Part shown: piece after piece, positions 32,259-42,120 of the stretch
How positions within the stretch are numbered: the first letter of the stretch is position 1
Layout: each line of letters starts with the position of its first letter
Assembly (NCBI RefSeq): GCF_002163585.1
Contig: NZ_CP015579.1
Location: 186,001-250,000 of the forward strand
Reading direction: 5' to 3'
Length of the DNA: 64,000 nt
Source of the DNA: Tatumella citrea
Lineage (GTDB): Bacteria > Pseudomonadota > Gammaproteobacteria > Enterobacterales > Enterobacteriaceae
The notes under the pieces: generated by a model
Told to the model about the DNA's origin: nothing
Databases searched by the model: none
Seen by the model: only the letters and a program-made list of their open reading frames with translations
Program-made: the position numbers and the translations under genes

Positions 32259-33241
32259 TGAAGTCCCGTAACCTGACAGTATTGGCCGCTTTGCTGTTGG
32301 TACTGCTGATACTCAGTTTTATGTCGCTGACCCGGGGCACTTTACCGGTCAGCAGCGACCAACTGTGGCAGGTACTGAAAGGGGACGCGCCCCGGGGCAT
32401 TACTATGGTGGTTGTCGACTGGCGGCTTCCGAGAGTTGTGGCCGCACTGATTACCGGCGCTGCACTGGCACTTAGTGGTGCCATTTTCCAGTCATTACTG
32501 CGAAACCCATTGGGTAGTCCAGATGTCCTGGGATTTAATACAGGGGCATTTTCGGCGGTATTGTTGGCGATGGTATTTCTGCCAGGTCAGCCTGCGATAT
32601 TAGCACTGGCCGCACTGGCAGGAGGTTTGGTGACTGCAGCACTGGTGTATCTTTTTTCCTGGCGTCATGGGGTAGCAACCTTCAGGTTGATCATCGTCGG
32701 GATTGGTATTCGCGCGTTGCTGATGTCTCTTAACAGCTGGCTTATCACAACGGCTTCACTGGATACCGCATTGTCCGCCGGATTATGGAGTGCCGGTTCA
32801 CTAAACGGTATCAGCTGGAACAGCCTGCCACCGGTAGCTCTGATTTTACTGCTGGCAACGGTTGCCACTGCGTTGCTGGCAAAGTGTATGCGTTTGCTGG
32901 AAATGGGCGATGATATGGCCGCTGCCTTAGGTATTCCGGTAGAGCGTAGCCGTATGTTATTGATGCTGGTAGGTGTGGTACTGACGGCTGTCTCAACTGC
33001 GTTGATAGGCCCGGTGTCGTTTGTCGCGCTGGTCGCACCACAAATTGCCAGCCGCCTGTGTCGTCATGGACGCTATCAACTAATCGTTAGTGCATTCAGT
33101 GGTGCTGCCCTGCTACTGGCGGCAGACTACATTGCCACCCATGTTTTTGTTCCGTATCAGCTGCCGGTCGGTGTCGTCACGGTCAGTCTGGGCGGGTTGT
33201 ACTTAATGAGCTTACTGGTCAGAGAGGCCCGCCGCAAATGA
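32258..33241 (+). CDS. fepG: Ferric-enterobactin permease subunit FepG
   Basis: Second FecCD-family permease, forming a heterodimer with FepD. The 327 residues compare with 330 in E. coli. DWRLPRVVAALITGAALALSG, LRNPLGSPDVLGFNTGA and GPVSFVALVAPQIASRL are visible. About nine hydrophobic helices. Its end overlaps fepC by 4 bases (ATGA). Confidence 0.95.
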   Translation: MKSRNLTVLAALLLVLLILSFMSLTRGTLPVSSDQLWQVLKGDAPRGITMVVVDWRLPRVVAALITGAALALSGAIFQSLLRNPLGSPDVLGFNTGAFSAVLLAMVFLPGQPAILALAALAGGLVTAALVYLFSWRHGVATFRLIIVGIGIRALLMSLNSWLITTASLDTALSAGLWSAGSLNGISWNSLPPVALILLLATVATALLAKCMRLLEMGDDMAAALGIPVERSRMLLMLVGVVLTAVSTALIGPVSFVALVAPQIASRLCRHGRYQLIVSAFSGAALLLAADYIATHVFVPYQLPVGVVTVSLGGLYLMSLLVREARRK

Positions 33242-34044
33242 CCGACAAACAATCACCCTTGCTGGGGAACCATCTGACTCTCGGTTATGATAAGAAAATC
33301 ATTGCCCGGGATTTGTCTGTGGAAATTCCGCAGGGAGAATTGACAGTAATTATTGGCCCGAATGCCTGCGGGAAATCTACTCTGCTGCGCACGCTAAGTC
33401 GTTTACTCACCCCGCTGGAAGGGCAGGTGGTGTTGGATGGTGAGGCGATTAGCAGCTATCCGACCAAAGAAATTGCGCGGCGTCTGGGACTATTACCCCA
33501 ATCTCCCAATTCGCCTGCCGGTATCACGGTACGTGAATTAGTCTCACGCGGCAGGTATCCGCATCAGCAGTTGTTTGGTCGTTGGCGTAGTGAGGATGCA
33601 CAGGCCGTAGAACAGGCAATGCAGGCCACCAGTGTTGATCATCTGGCAGAACAGACGGTGGACACCTTGTCTGGTGGTCAGCGCCAGCGGGTGTGGATCG
33701 CAATGGTACTGGCACAGCAAACCCCGCTGTTGTTACTCGATGAACCCACCACCTGGCTGGATATCACTCATCAGATAGAGCTAATGGAGCTGATGCGCTC
33801 CCTTAACCGCCAGCATGGCAGAACCCTGGTGGTGGTACTGCATGAGCTGAATCATGCCTGCCGGTATGCTACCCATCTGATAGCCATGCGTGACGGAAAG
33901 ATTATTGCCCGGGGAAAACCTTCAGATATTGTCACGCCGGAGCTGATTGAGCAGGTGTACGGGCTGAAGTGTGTGATCATCAGCGATCCGGTGGCAGGAA
34001 CGCCGATGATTGTGCCATTGGGAAGAGAGCAGCAAACGCTGTAA
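33238..34044 (+). CDS. fepC: Ferric-enterobactin ABC transporter ATPase FepC
   Basis: ATPase of the FepBDGC importer. The 268 residues match the family (271). Walker A is GPNACGKST (E. coli has Gly where this has Ala), the signature is LSGGQRQRVWIA, Walker B is LLLLDEPTTWLD, and the switch region reads VLHELNHACRYA. The start overlaps fepG. The C-terminus VAGTPMIVPLGR is conserved. It is convergent with entF. Confidence 0.96.
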   Translation: MTDKQSPLLGNHLTLGYDKKIIARDLSVEIPQGELTVIIGPNACGKSTLLRTLSRLLTPLEGQVVLDGEAISSYPTKEIARRLGLLPQSPNSPAGITVRELVSRGRYPHQQLFGRWRSEDAQAVEQAMQATSVDHLAEQTVDTLSGGQRQRVWIAMVLAQQTPLLLLDEPTTWLDITHQIELMELMRSLNRQHGRTLVVVLHELNHACRYATHLIAMRDGKIIARGKPSDIVTPELIEQVYGLKCVIISDPVAGTPMIVPLGREQQTL

Positions 34045-34055
34045 CCTTGCCCTCA

Positions 34056-34079
34056 GCCGGAAGCATTGCTGCTTCCGGC
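34056..34079. terminator. Hairpin between convergent fepC and entF
   Basis: GCCGGAAGCA and TGCTTCCGGC form a perfect 10-bp stem around TTGC in the 44-base gap between two convergent stops. Neither side has a T-run, so termination would be partial or would depend on other factors. Confidence 0.55.
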
Positions 34080-34088
34080 AATGCAGGG

Positions 34089-37000
34089 TTATTTCAGCAG
34101 ACTTTCCAGCCGAACGTTGATTTCCGGACCTATCATCGCGAAAACCGCCTCGGAAAATATTTCTGAATGGGCGCAGTTAACAGGGACGACTTCCAGCTGG
34201 TGGATATAAGGTGCCCAGCATTGCTGTGCATCAATTCCCTGTTGGCGGGTTTTTTCGGCCAGGAACATGGTCGCCTTCCCCCCGAACCTGGCACTGACTG
34301 CAGTGGTAAGTAATCTGACCGCGCTGGCATAGTTGGCACTAATCACCTCAAACATCCCGGCCATATCTTCACCGGCCATTTTCCGCTGGCTCTGCATAAA
34401 TTGCTCACGCTCGCGGTCAACTTCAGCCAGTACTTCAGGATCCAGTACATTTTTGCCCTGACGCTCATCCCAGTTCTGAGTTTCCGGTGGCCAGGTATCC
34501 AGCAACCCAAGGAAAGCGACCTGTTCCTCGGCAGCTTCCAGCCGGGCTGCCACGCCCTGAGCGAGTGTCCCGCCCAAAGAATAGCCGATCAGGTAATACG
34601 GTCCATGAGGTTGCTGCTGGCGAATCAGTTGCAAATGCGCATCACAGACATCATCGATATGCTGGCTGTGTTGCAGAATACCGTCTGCGGTTGGCGACTG
34701 GATGCCGGTGACCGACCAGTGGGCCGCCAGATAGCGGCGCAGAACACTGAACTGCCAGGCAAATCCGGATGCCGGATGGAAGCAGAATAGCCGCGGACCA
34801 TTGCTTTCCCGTAATGGCAGAAGCGGAGAATGTCCGGCTTCATCAGCCTTATCCTGTTGTGGTGCTGTCAGTAACTGAGCCAGCTTTTCGACGCTCGGCG
34901 CGACCATAATCTGCCCAACGGTGATGTGCTGATGTAATTTTTTACGTAACCGTGCCGCCAGGCGCATTGCCAGTAGTGAGTGCCCGCCAAGAGCGAAAAA
35001 GTCATCTGTAGCAAACAGCGTCTCGCAACCAAGAATAGCGGCAAATTCCCCGGCCAGATCACTTTCCAGCCCGATAGCTGGCTCCCGTTGTGGTTTATCG
35101 GTACGCAGGGCCGGCAATGGTAACGCTTTGCGATCCAGTTTTCCGTTATTGCTCAGGGGGAAAGCATCAACCTGCATAATCGCGACAGGCACCATATGCG
35201 CTGGCAAGTGTGCTGCCAACTGAGATCGCAGTTGCTCTGTGTCTACCGGCTGATCGCTTATTACATAAGAAATTAGCTGGCGGGCATCTTCCCAACGCTG
35301 GTCATTACTCTGGTTTTCCTGCAGAACCCTCGCCAGTGTCACCGCCTGCTGTATGCCAGGAAGTTCAAGCAGAACATGATCAATTTCAGTTAACTCAATA
35401 CGCTGCCCACGAATTTTCAGCTGATCATCATTCCGGCCCAGATACTCAATCGCGCCGTTGGCCAGTCGTCTTACCACGTCGCCGGTACGGTACATCCGTT
35501 CACCTTCGGCTCCGGGCAGAGCAACAAACCGTGAGGCGGTCAGGCCAGGACGACCCAGATAGCCTTGTGCCAGCTGAATACCACTCAGCCATAACTCCCC
35601 GGCAATACCTTGCGGTACGGGTTGTAATTGTTGATCGAGAATATGCAATCCGGTGTTCCATACCGGGAAGCCGATTGGCACGCTGCTGCCGGTGACTGCT
35701 GCCAGCTCAGGGCCAAAAGCCGGATACCAGCTGACATCGACGGCAGCCTCGGTCGGGCCATATAAATTGTGCAGTTCAGTTCCGCATAACTGCTGCCACT
35801 GGCGGGCGAGAGCAGCAGGCAGAGCTTCGCCGCTACAGAATACCCGACGCAACTCGCGGGCAGCCAGCGATGCACTTTCCAGGTGTAACGATGAGATAAA
35901 AGCAGACAACATCGAAGGCACAAAGTGGAGCGTGGTGACATGATAATCGAGGATCAGCCTGAGTAATGCCTCCGGATCGCGGTGTGCTTCCGGGGGGGCC
36001 ATCATTAGCCGGGCCCCGGTGATCAGCGGCCAGAAAAACTCCCATACCGAGACATCAAAACTGGCCGGGGTCTTTTGCAATACCACATCAGAATCATTGA
36101 GCGGATAGTGATTCTGCATCCATAACAGTCGGTTGACGATAGCCTGATGACCAACCAGTACCCCTTTAGGCCGGCCGGTGGAACCTGATGTATAAATCAG
36201 ATAAGCGCCGTCACCCGGAAGCGGTCCCGGACCGGACAATGGCCCGCAAAGCGCTGGTAACAAAGTATCATAATGGTACTGAGCAACTTTGCTGACAGCA
36301 CCGAAACGGGAGGCCAGTTCAGGTCCGGTAATCAGCAGTTTCGGAGCGGCATCTTCCAGCATCATCTGCAGGCGGTCGTCGGGATAACCGGTATCCAGAG
36401 GCAGCCAGATGGCCCCAAGCCGCACAATGGCCTGTAATGCCAGCGACAAAAATACTGAGCGCGGCAAAGCGACAGCCACAATATCTCCGCGACTAACCCC
36501 GGCCTGCTGCAGTTGCTGCGCCAGTGCCAGTGTCTGCTGGTGCATTTCATGATAAGTCATTTGCTGGTGCACATCGGCCAGAGCAATCGTCTGAGGCGTG
36601 GACAGAGCCTGTTGTTCCAGCAGAGCGGATAAAGTGGTTGCCGGAACAGGGTGCTCAGCCTGACCTATATCAGCAAGCTGTTGTTGTTCTTTAGCATTCA
36701 GAATGGTCGCTTCGGAACATTTCAGGCTGGCCGACTGACCAAACTGTTCTGCAAGTAGTGGCAGACGGTTCAGATGTTCCTGAAGCAGGCTGGCATCATA
36801 ACGCCCGGCATTGGCCAGTATTTCAATGGTTAAATCACCAGACTCACCAGGGTAAATAGCAATTTCCATATCACGGACCGGGCCGGAAGCGAGATGGCGG
36901 GTTTCTGCTGGCAGTCCGTTAAAACTGAGCTGGTAATCAAACATTTTAACGTTGATAACCGGACCATAAAGCGGATCACTGTCGCCGTGTCGCCCAGCAT

Positions 37001-38012
37001 CCCGCATTACCTGTTCAGAGTCAAAACGCTGGTGGCGGCGGTTTTTCTTCACTTCTTTACCCAGCCGGGCGGCCAGTTGAGTCAGTGTCAGATCGGGCTG
37101 ATAGTCAATCGCCATTGGTAATACATTGATGACCGGACCAGTAGCGCACAGGGCTGCTGAGCCAAGTCTGCGCATAAAGATAAAACCACTGCTGAAGGCT
37201 TGCTGACCGGTCAACCGTGCCAGCCAGACCGCAACCAGTGCAATAGCGCCATCGGTCAGAGTCAGTTGTTCGGCCGACAGTTGGTGACTAAGTGGTTGCA
37301 GATCGGTAGCTGCCAGATTCAGATGCAGGCGGATAAGCTTAGTCGAAGGGGTCTGCCCACCCAGTGGCTGTTCAGAAAGGCTCACCGGCGCAGGTAATGT
37401 TTTAACCTTCTCCTGCCAGTAACCTGCATCCCGTTGCCAGCCGGCAGACTGCTGATAATCCAGGTATTCAGTGACTACCTCACTGAACGGAGTGAAAGGA
37501 GAAGGCCCGACATCACTCTGCTGGCACAGGGCTGTGTAGATATCAGCAATACGTTTAGTCAGGGCTGTGAAGCTAAAACCGTCGATAGCGATATGATGAT
37601 AACGCTGGTACCAAAGCCAGTGATTATCTGCGATCTGTAGAATCAGATTGCGATACATTGGCTTACCCGGTGCCAGTCGCAGATCACTGTGCAAGTCTTG
37701 TTGCATCAGCTGTTCTGCACTATCACGTGGATGTGCGTCTGCACGAAGATCGCGATACTCCGCGGCAATGACCGGCACCTGGCCTGGACACTGCATCGCT
37801 TCACCCTCAATTTCTTCAAATACCATATGCAGAGTATCGGCCTCAGCCAGACCACGGCTGATCGCAGCCGTAAGATGGTTCAGCGAGATCGCGCCCCGCA
37901 ATTCTGTCACATGGGCAACCGCGTAGGCATTGGTATAAGGCGATAGCTGATCTGCAAGCCAGATCCCGGGTTGTGCTGCGACCAGTGGCAGCCAGCGTGT
38001 TTGTTCAGACAT
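34089..38012 (-). CDS. entF: Enterobactin synthase component F (non-ribosomal peptide synthetase)
   Basis: Activates L-serine, couples it to 2,3-dihydroxybenzoate from EntB, and cyclises three units into enterobactin. The 1307 residues (E. coli 1293) have C-A-T-TE order: condensation HHIAIDG at 139-145; adenylation core YTSGSTGRPKG near 590-600, NLYGPTEAAVD and YRTGDVVR; thiolation FALGGHSLL with Ser1012; thioesterase GYSLGG with Ser1145 and the late catalytic His in NCAHSEIF. The start at 38012 overlaps the upstream mbtH-like gene by 8 bases. Needs a phosphopantetheinyl transferase that is not encoded nearby. Confidence 0.97.
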   Translation of the reverse strand: MSEQTRWLPLVAAQPGIWLADQLSPYTNAYAVAHVTELRGAISLNHLTAAISRGLAEADTLHMVFEEIEGEAMQCPGQVPVIAAEYRDLRADAHPRDSAEQLMQQDLHSDLRLAPGKPMYRNLILQIADNHWLWYQRYHHIAIDGFSFTALTKRIADIYTALCQQSDVGPSPFTPFSEVVTEYLDYQQSAGWQRDAGYWQEKVKTLPAPVSLSEQPLGGQTPSTKLIRLHLNLAATDLQPLSHQLSAEQLTLTDGAIALVAVWLARLTGQQAFSSGFIFMRRLGSAALCATGPVINVLPMAIDYQPDLTLTQLAARLGKEVKKNRRHQRFDSEQVMRDAGRHGDSDPLYGPVINVKMFDYQLSFNGLPAETRHLASGPVRDMEIAIYPGESGDLTIEILANAGRYDASLLQEHLNRLPLLAEQFGQSASLKCSEATILNAKEQQQLADIGQAEHPVPATTLSALLEQQALSTPQTIALADVHQQMTYHEMHQQTLALAQQLQQAGVSRGDIVAVALPRSVFLSLALQAIVRLGAIWLPLDTGYPDDRLQMMLEDAAPKLLITGPELASRFGAVSKVAQYHYDTLLPALCGPLSGPGPLPGDGAYLIYTSGSTGRPKGVLVGHQAIVNRLLWMQNHYPLNDSDVVLQKTPASFDVSVWEFFWPLITGARLMMAPPEAHRDPEALLRLILDYHVTTLHFVPSMLSAFISSLHLESASLAARELRRVFCSGEALPAALARQWQQLCGTELHNLYGPTEAAVDVSWYPAFGPELAAVTGSSVPIGFPVWNTGLHILDQQLQPVPQGIAGELWLSGIQLAQGYLGRPGLTASRFVALPGAEGERMYRTGDVVRRLANGAIEYLGRNDDQLKIRGQRIELTEIDHVLLELPGIQQAVTLARVLQENQSNDQRWEDARQLISYVISDQPVDTEQLRSQLAAHLPAHMVPVAIMQVDAFPLSNNGKLDRKALPLPALRTDKPQREPAIGLESDLAGEFAAILGCETLFATDDFFALGGHSLLAMRLAARLRKKLHQHITVGQIMVAPSVEKLAQLLTAPQQDKADEAGHSPLLPLRESNGPRLFCFHPASGFAWQFSVLRRYLAAHWSVTGIQSPTADGILQHSQHIDDVCDAHLQLIRQQQPHGPYYLIGYSLGGTLAQGVAARLEAAEEQVAFLGLLDTWPPETQNWDERQGKNVLDPEVLAEVDREREQFMQSQRKMAGEDMAGMFEVISANYASAVRLLTTAVSARFGGKATMFLAEKTRQQGIDAQQCWAPYIHQLEVVPVNCAHSEIFSEAVFAMIGPEINVRLESLLK

Positions 38013-38226
38013 AACGACTTCCGGTACTCAGGTGTTCTGTAGGACGGATATCCGTCCAGTGGGTTTCCAGCCATAACAGGCATTGTTCCTGTGAGCAGGG
38101 TCCATAGACTGGCTGCCAGCCAGCAGGGACAGCCACAGACTCCGGCCACAGGCTGAATTGCCCCGCATGATTCTTCAGCACACTGGCAGAGGCTTCCGGC
38201 TGATCAAAAAGATGAAGAGTGTTCAT
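38005..38226 (-). CDS. ybdZ: MbtH-like protein (YbdZ)
   Basis: Small MbtH-family partner that binds and supports the adenylation domain of EntF. The start at 38226 (MNTLHLFDQPEASAS) gives 73 residues, the family size. The signature reads FSLWPESVAVPAGW and, later, WLETHWTDIRP. The gene lies between fes and entF, overlapping entF by 8 bases and starting 1 base after the fes stop, so translation is probably coupled. Confidence 0.93.
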   Translation of the reverse strand: MNTLHLFDQPEASASVLKNHAGQFSLWPESVAVPAGWQPVYGPCSQEQCLLWLETHWTDIRPTEHLSTGSRYV

Positions 38227-38227
38227 A

Positions 38228-39469
38228 TCAGATTCCTTCCCCGGCTGGCTCAGAATGATTATTAAGAATGGCCTGTAATCCATTGAGCAGCCCGCCACGC
38301 CAGCACAGCGCATCATGACCTCCCTCAATAAATTTCAGCGTGACAGGGATTTCCTGCTGGCGCAGTACGTCGTGCATAGTACTGTTAGCCTGGCAAATGA
38401 CCTGCTCACGTTTACCCGCTTCCAGATAAATCCGGCGTGGTGCGACGGGGAACGCATGTTGTTCCAGTTGCTCAGTCAGCCATCCGGTAGGCTGTCCGCG
38501 GCCCGGCCACCAGAAGGATCCTGAAAGACTGACGGCCATACCAAAGGTTTCCGGCCTGTGTAATGTGGCGTATACCGCAGACAATCCCCCAAAACTTTGG
38601 CCGGCAACCAGGGTTCTGTCAGCTGCAGGATGCCAGCCGGTCCATCTGGTGATCTCCGGTAGGAGTTCCTGTTCTACGGCTTGCCAGAAATCCGGGTTAC
38701 AGGTCAGTTCACGGGTACGGTGCTGACGATCGATGATATCGACCATCACGTAAATGGCGGGTGGCAATAATTGCCGATCGGTCAGTGACTGCAGGGGGGA
38801 GGCGATCGGCATTGCCCCGGCCCAGAATTGTCCGTCCAGTAGCAATACTAACGGCCGCAAAGGATTACCCGGTTCACCCGTCTGATAGATCCGAATGTTG
38901 CGTTGATTTCTGAGCAGAGCGCTGTCCCACAGATACTGTTCCAGTGAAAGTTGCACTCCCTGATGATGATCCAGCGGCTGCCATTCGGGCTGAGGCGGAG
39001 CATCTGGCATATGTAACGGAGAGACTGACATTCCCCGGCCACCTGACCAGTGGCGAAGCGGATTCAGCGGGTCATATCCGGCAAGTGTGAATTTCTCCCG
39101 CCACCATTCCCGCCGCTGAAAGATATCGGCAGTGTCGCCAGGCTGTTCAGAGGTGGTATCCGGAATCAGACAGTAGCTGCCACGCCAGCAGGAAGGCAGA
39201 GTCGTTTGCCAGTACCAGACATCCGTGCCAGCAACGCGTTGCAGCGAGCGCGGGGGGGTTTTCTGGTGGTGGTCAGTGATGCCGGTGATATTAATCCAGA
39301 CATGGCGATAATCAGAGGTCTCTTCATCACCCTGTGGGTCTCGCCACAGAAAAGTGACTTCACATTCGCCCTCTGCAGGGGGCGAAATACGTGGAAGCCC
39401 TTGCTGTTGCTGTTGTTGCCACCAGGATTCACTCCCGGGGTGCTCGGTAAACCAGTCAGGGATAGCCAT
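38228..39469 (-). CDS. fes: Enterochelin esterase Fes
   Basis: Cytoplasmic esterase that cuts ferric enterobactin to release iron. The 413 residues compare with about 400 in E. coli. An N-terminal lid-type domain (GTDVWYWQTTLPSCWRGSYC) precedes an esterase-D-like alpha/beta hydrolase with the nucleophile in VAGQSFGGLSAVYA and the catalytic His in EGGHDALCWRGG. The first 20 residues differ from E. coli and include a Gln run. The ribosome-binding site upstream of 39469 is weak. Divergent from fepA and next to a Fur box. Confidence 0.95.
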   Translation of the reverse strand: MAIPDWFTEHPGSESWWQQQQQQGLPRISPPAEGECEVTFLWRDPQGDEETSDYRHVWINITGITDHHQKTPPRSLQRVAGTDVWYWQTTLPSCWRGSYCLIPDTTSEQPGDTADIFQRREWWREKFTLAGYDPLNPLRHWSGGRGMSVSPLHMPDAPPQPEWQPLDHHQGVQLSLEQYLWDSALLRNQRNIRIYQTGEPGNPLRPLVLLLDGQFWAGAMPIASPLQSLTDRQLLPPAIYVMVDIIDRQHRTRELTCNPDFWQAVEQELLPEITRWTGWHPAADRTLVAGQSFGGLSAVYATLHRPETFGMAVSLSGSFWWPGRGQPTGWLTEQLEQHAFPVAPRRIYLEAGKREQVICQANSTMHDVLRQQEIPVTLKFIEGGHDALCWRGGLLNGLQAILNNHSEPAGEGI

Positions 39470-39515
39470 TCGCGGGATATATTCAGATCGCTAAAAAAAT
39501 AGAGTAATTAATAAT

Positions 39516-39534
39516 AATATTGATAATTATTTCT
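39516..39534. promoter_or_regulatory. Fur box between fes and fepA
   Basis: AATATTGATAATTATTTCT matches the Fur consensus at 13 of 19 positions within a very AT-rich run. It is placed between the divergent fes and fepA starts, as in E. coli, and would control both the fes-ybdZ-entF and fepA transcripts. Confidence 0.65.
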
Positions 39535-39733
39535 GTTTGCAATAAGGTGTTGCGGCGTCTGTCTTTGCTGTTACAAAAGCTGCCCACATCTCTGCCGTCC
39601 GCCGGTATTTCTTAAATGCAAAAGCAGCTGTCCGCAAAGTCGTGGCTGAATATTTCATGAAAAACGTGGCTAAATAATCGGATCTTCTCCAGCCAGCCTG
39701 GTCTGCGCATGGTGAAAGACCAGGATCATTCGA

Positions 39734-42058
39734 ATGAAAAAATTATCTCTGCTTTCAACTGCGATTTGCCTTGAACTCGGGGCATCAGCATTACTCTTTT
39801 CATACCCTGTGCTGGCGGCGGATACCGCGACTAATGACGGCACACCGGCCAGCCAACAGCAGGCGACAAAAAAAACGGCAGTCAGCAAAACTGATACTGA
39901 CAGTGGCACGATTGTGGTCACGGCAAGGCAGCAAAACTTACAGGCTCCGGGAGTTTCGACGATTACTGCAGACGAAATTCGCAAACACCCGCCAGCCCGC
40001 GATGTCTCTGAAATTATCCGTACCATGCCAGGTGTGAACCTGACCGGAAACTCCACCAGTGGTCAGCGCGGCAATAACCGGCAGATAGATATTCGTGGCA
40101 TGGGGCCGGAAAACACCCTGATTCTGATCGATGGCAAACCGGTTTCCAGCCGTAACTCGGTCCGTTTTGGCTGGCGTGGAGAACGTGATACCCGCGGTGA
40201 TACCAACTGGGTTCCGCCGGAAATGATCGAACGTATTGAAGTTATCCGTGGCCCTGCGGCCGCTCGTTACGGCAATGGTGCGATGGGTGGGGTGGTTAAT
40301 ATCATCACCAAACAGGCGACTAACCAGTGGCACGGATCGTGGAATACCTATCTGAATGCACCTCAGCATAAATCTGAAGGGTCTACCAAACGTACTAACT
40401 TCAGCCTGATGGGGCCGGTTTCTGACAGCCTGACACTCAGTATCTGGGGCAATCTGTCTAAAACCCAGGCCGATGCTTATGACATTAACAAAGATCATTC
40501 AGCCGAACGCACAGGTTCATATGCTGGCAGTTACCCGGCTGGGCGTGAAGGGGTTATTGATAAAGACTTACATGGAAAACTGAACTGGGAATTTGCTCAT
40601 AACCAACATCTGGAATTTGAAGCAGGCACCAGTCGTCAGGGCAACCTGTATTCCGGTGATACCCAGAACACCAATACCTCAGCCTATGTAAAATCGATGT
40701 ACGGTAAAGAGACTAACCGTATTTATCGCCAGAACTATGCACTGACCTGGACCGGGGTCTGGGATAACGGGATCAGCACCAATACCTATGCTCAGTATGA
40801 AAGAACCCGTAACTCAAGGATCACCGAAGGACTGGCTGGTGGGACAGAGGGTATTTTTAATACTGATGCCGGATTCTCTGATATCGATCTGAGTGATGTA
40901 CTGCTGCACAGTGAAGTCAGTATTCCGTTCAATCTGCTGGTGAACCAGAACCTGACGTTGGGCACCGAATGGAATCAGCAGAAGATGAAAGACGGAGTAT
41001 CGACCAGCCAGTCACTGACCGGTACTAATACCGGTGGTGCGATTGACGGAACCAGCACCGGAACACGTGATCCATATTCCAGCGCCCAAATCTTCTCGCT
41101 GTTTGCTGAAGATAATATGGATATTACCGACAGTACCGTACTGACCCCGGCACTCCGTTTCGATCACCATTCAATCACCGGAACTAACTGGAGTCCGTCA
41201 CTGAATCTGTCGCAGAGTCTGACTGATAAAATTACCCTGAAAATGGGGATTGCCCGGGCGTATAAAGCACCGAACCTCTATCAGACAGACCCTAACTATA
41301 TTCTGTACAGTAAAGGTCAGGGATGCTATGGCTCGTCAGCGACCGGTTGTTATCTGATGGGTAACGATAATCTGAAAGCAGAAACCAGTATTAACAAAGA
41401 AATTGGTCTGGAATATAAGGATGATTCAGGCCTGCAGGCCGGGGTGACCTGGTTCCGTAACGACTACCGTAACAAGATTGAAGCCGGTTACAGCCCGTTA
41501 AGTACCAACAGCTCCGGTACTCGTATTTATCAGTGGGAAAATGTTCCTAAAGCTGTAGTGGAAGGTCTGGAAGGTACGCTAAATATTCCGGTCACCGATA
41601 CCATCAGCTGGAATAACAATATGACCTGGATGTTGCAGAGTAAGAACAAAACGACCGGTGATCGCTTATCGATTATTCCGCAGTTTACTCTGAATTCCGG
41701 GGTTAGCTGGCAGGCCCGTGAAGATCTGTCATTAGAAACTACCTTTACCTGGTATGGCCGTCAAAAACCAAAACGTCTCGACTATCAGGGGAATGTGGTC
41801 AGTTACCCGGATACTCGTGAAGTTAGCCCGTACAGCATTATTGGTGCCAGTGCGACCTGGGATGCGACTAAAAATGTCAGCATCACTGCCGGGATAGATA
41901 ACCTGTTTGATAAGCGTCATTTCCGTGAAGGCAATTCGCAGTCAACAGGTACGATTAACTCGACAACAGGTGTAAGCAGTTACCTGTACGGTGCCGGTGC
42001 CAATACTTATAACGAATCAGGACGGACTTTCTATATGAGTCTGAATACCCATTTCTGA
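39734..42058 (+). CDS. fepA: Ferric-enterobactin outer-membrane receptor FepA
   Basis: TonB-dependent outer-membrane transporter for ferric enterobactin. The 774 residues compare with 746 in E. coli. A signal peptide ends near YPVLA (about 28), and a TonB box DSGTIVVTA sits at about 56-64 after a longer linker than in E. coli. The plug shows RTMPGVNLTGNS, IDIRGMGPENTLILIDGKPV and RIEVIRGPAAARYGNGAMGG. Extracellular loop 7 keeps the Cys pair (GQGCYGSSATGCYL). The end YMSLNTHF has the terminal Phe of outer-membrane barrels. The 5' leader is about 200 bases. Confidence 0.97.
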   Translation: MKKLSLLSTAICLELGASALLFSYPVLAADTATNDGTPASQQQATKKTAVSKTDTDSGTIVVTARQQNLQAPGVSTITADEIRKHPPARDVSEIIRTMPGVNLTGNSTSGQRGNNRQIDIRGMGPENTLILIDGKPVSSRNSVRFGWRGERDTRGDTNWVPPEMIERIEVIRGPAAARYGNGAMGGVVNIITKQATNQWHGSWNTYLNAPQHKSEGSTKRTNFSLMGPVSDSLTLSIWGNLSKTQADAYDINKDHSAERTGSYAGSYPAGREGVIDKDLHGKLNWEFAHNQHLEFEAGTSRQGNLYSGDTQNTNTSAYVKSMYGKETNRIYRQNYALTWTGVWDNGISTNTYAQYERTRNSRITEGLAGGTEGIFNTDAGFSDIDLSDVLLHSEVSIPFNLLVNQNLTLGTEWNQQKMKDGVSTSQSLTGTNTGGAIDGTSTGTRDPYSSAQIFSLFAEDNMDITDSTVLTPALRFDHHSITGTNWSPSLNLSQSLTDKITLKMGIARAYKAPNLYQTDPNYILYSKGQGCYGSSATGCYLMGNDNLKAETSINKEIGLEYKDDSGLQAGVTWFRNDYRNKIEAGYSPLSTNSSGTRIYQWENVPKAVVEGLEGTLNIPVTDTISWNNNMTWMLQSKNKTTGDRLSIIPQFTLNSGVSWQAREDLSLETTFTWYGRQKPKRLDYQGNVVSYPDTREVSPYSIIGASATWDATKNVSITAGIDNLFDKRHFREGNSQSTGTINSTTGVSSYLYGAGANTYNESGRTFYMSLNTHF

Positions 42059-42075
42059 TAAGTTAACCGAAGCAT

Positions 42076-42110
42076 AAAAAAGCCGCCCTCAGAAATGAGG
42101 GCGGCTTTTT
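42076..42110. terminator. Bidirectional terminator between fepA and dacB
   Basis: A-run, AGCCGCCCTC and GAGGGCGGCT around an AGAAAT loop, then T-run. It ends fepA on the plus strand and dacB on the minus strand, and marks the right edge of the enterobactin cluster. Confidence 0.95.
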
Positions 42111-42120
42111 ACTTGTCGAA

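Noticed and set aside
25133..42110. Genomic-island hallmarks (integrase, direct repeats, transposase) around the enterobactin cluster
   Set aside because: I looked at both edges and inside and saw none; base composition is not obviously different by eye.
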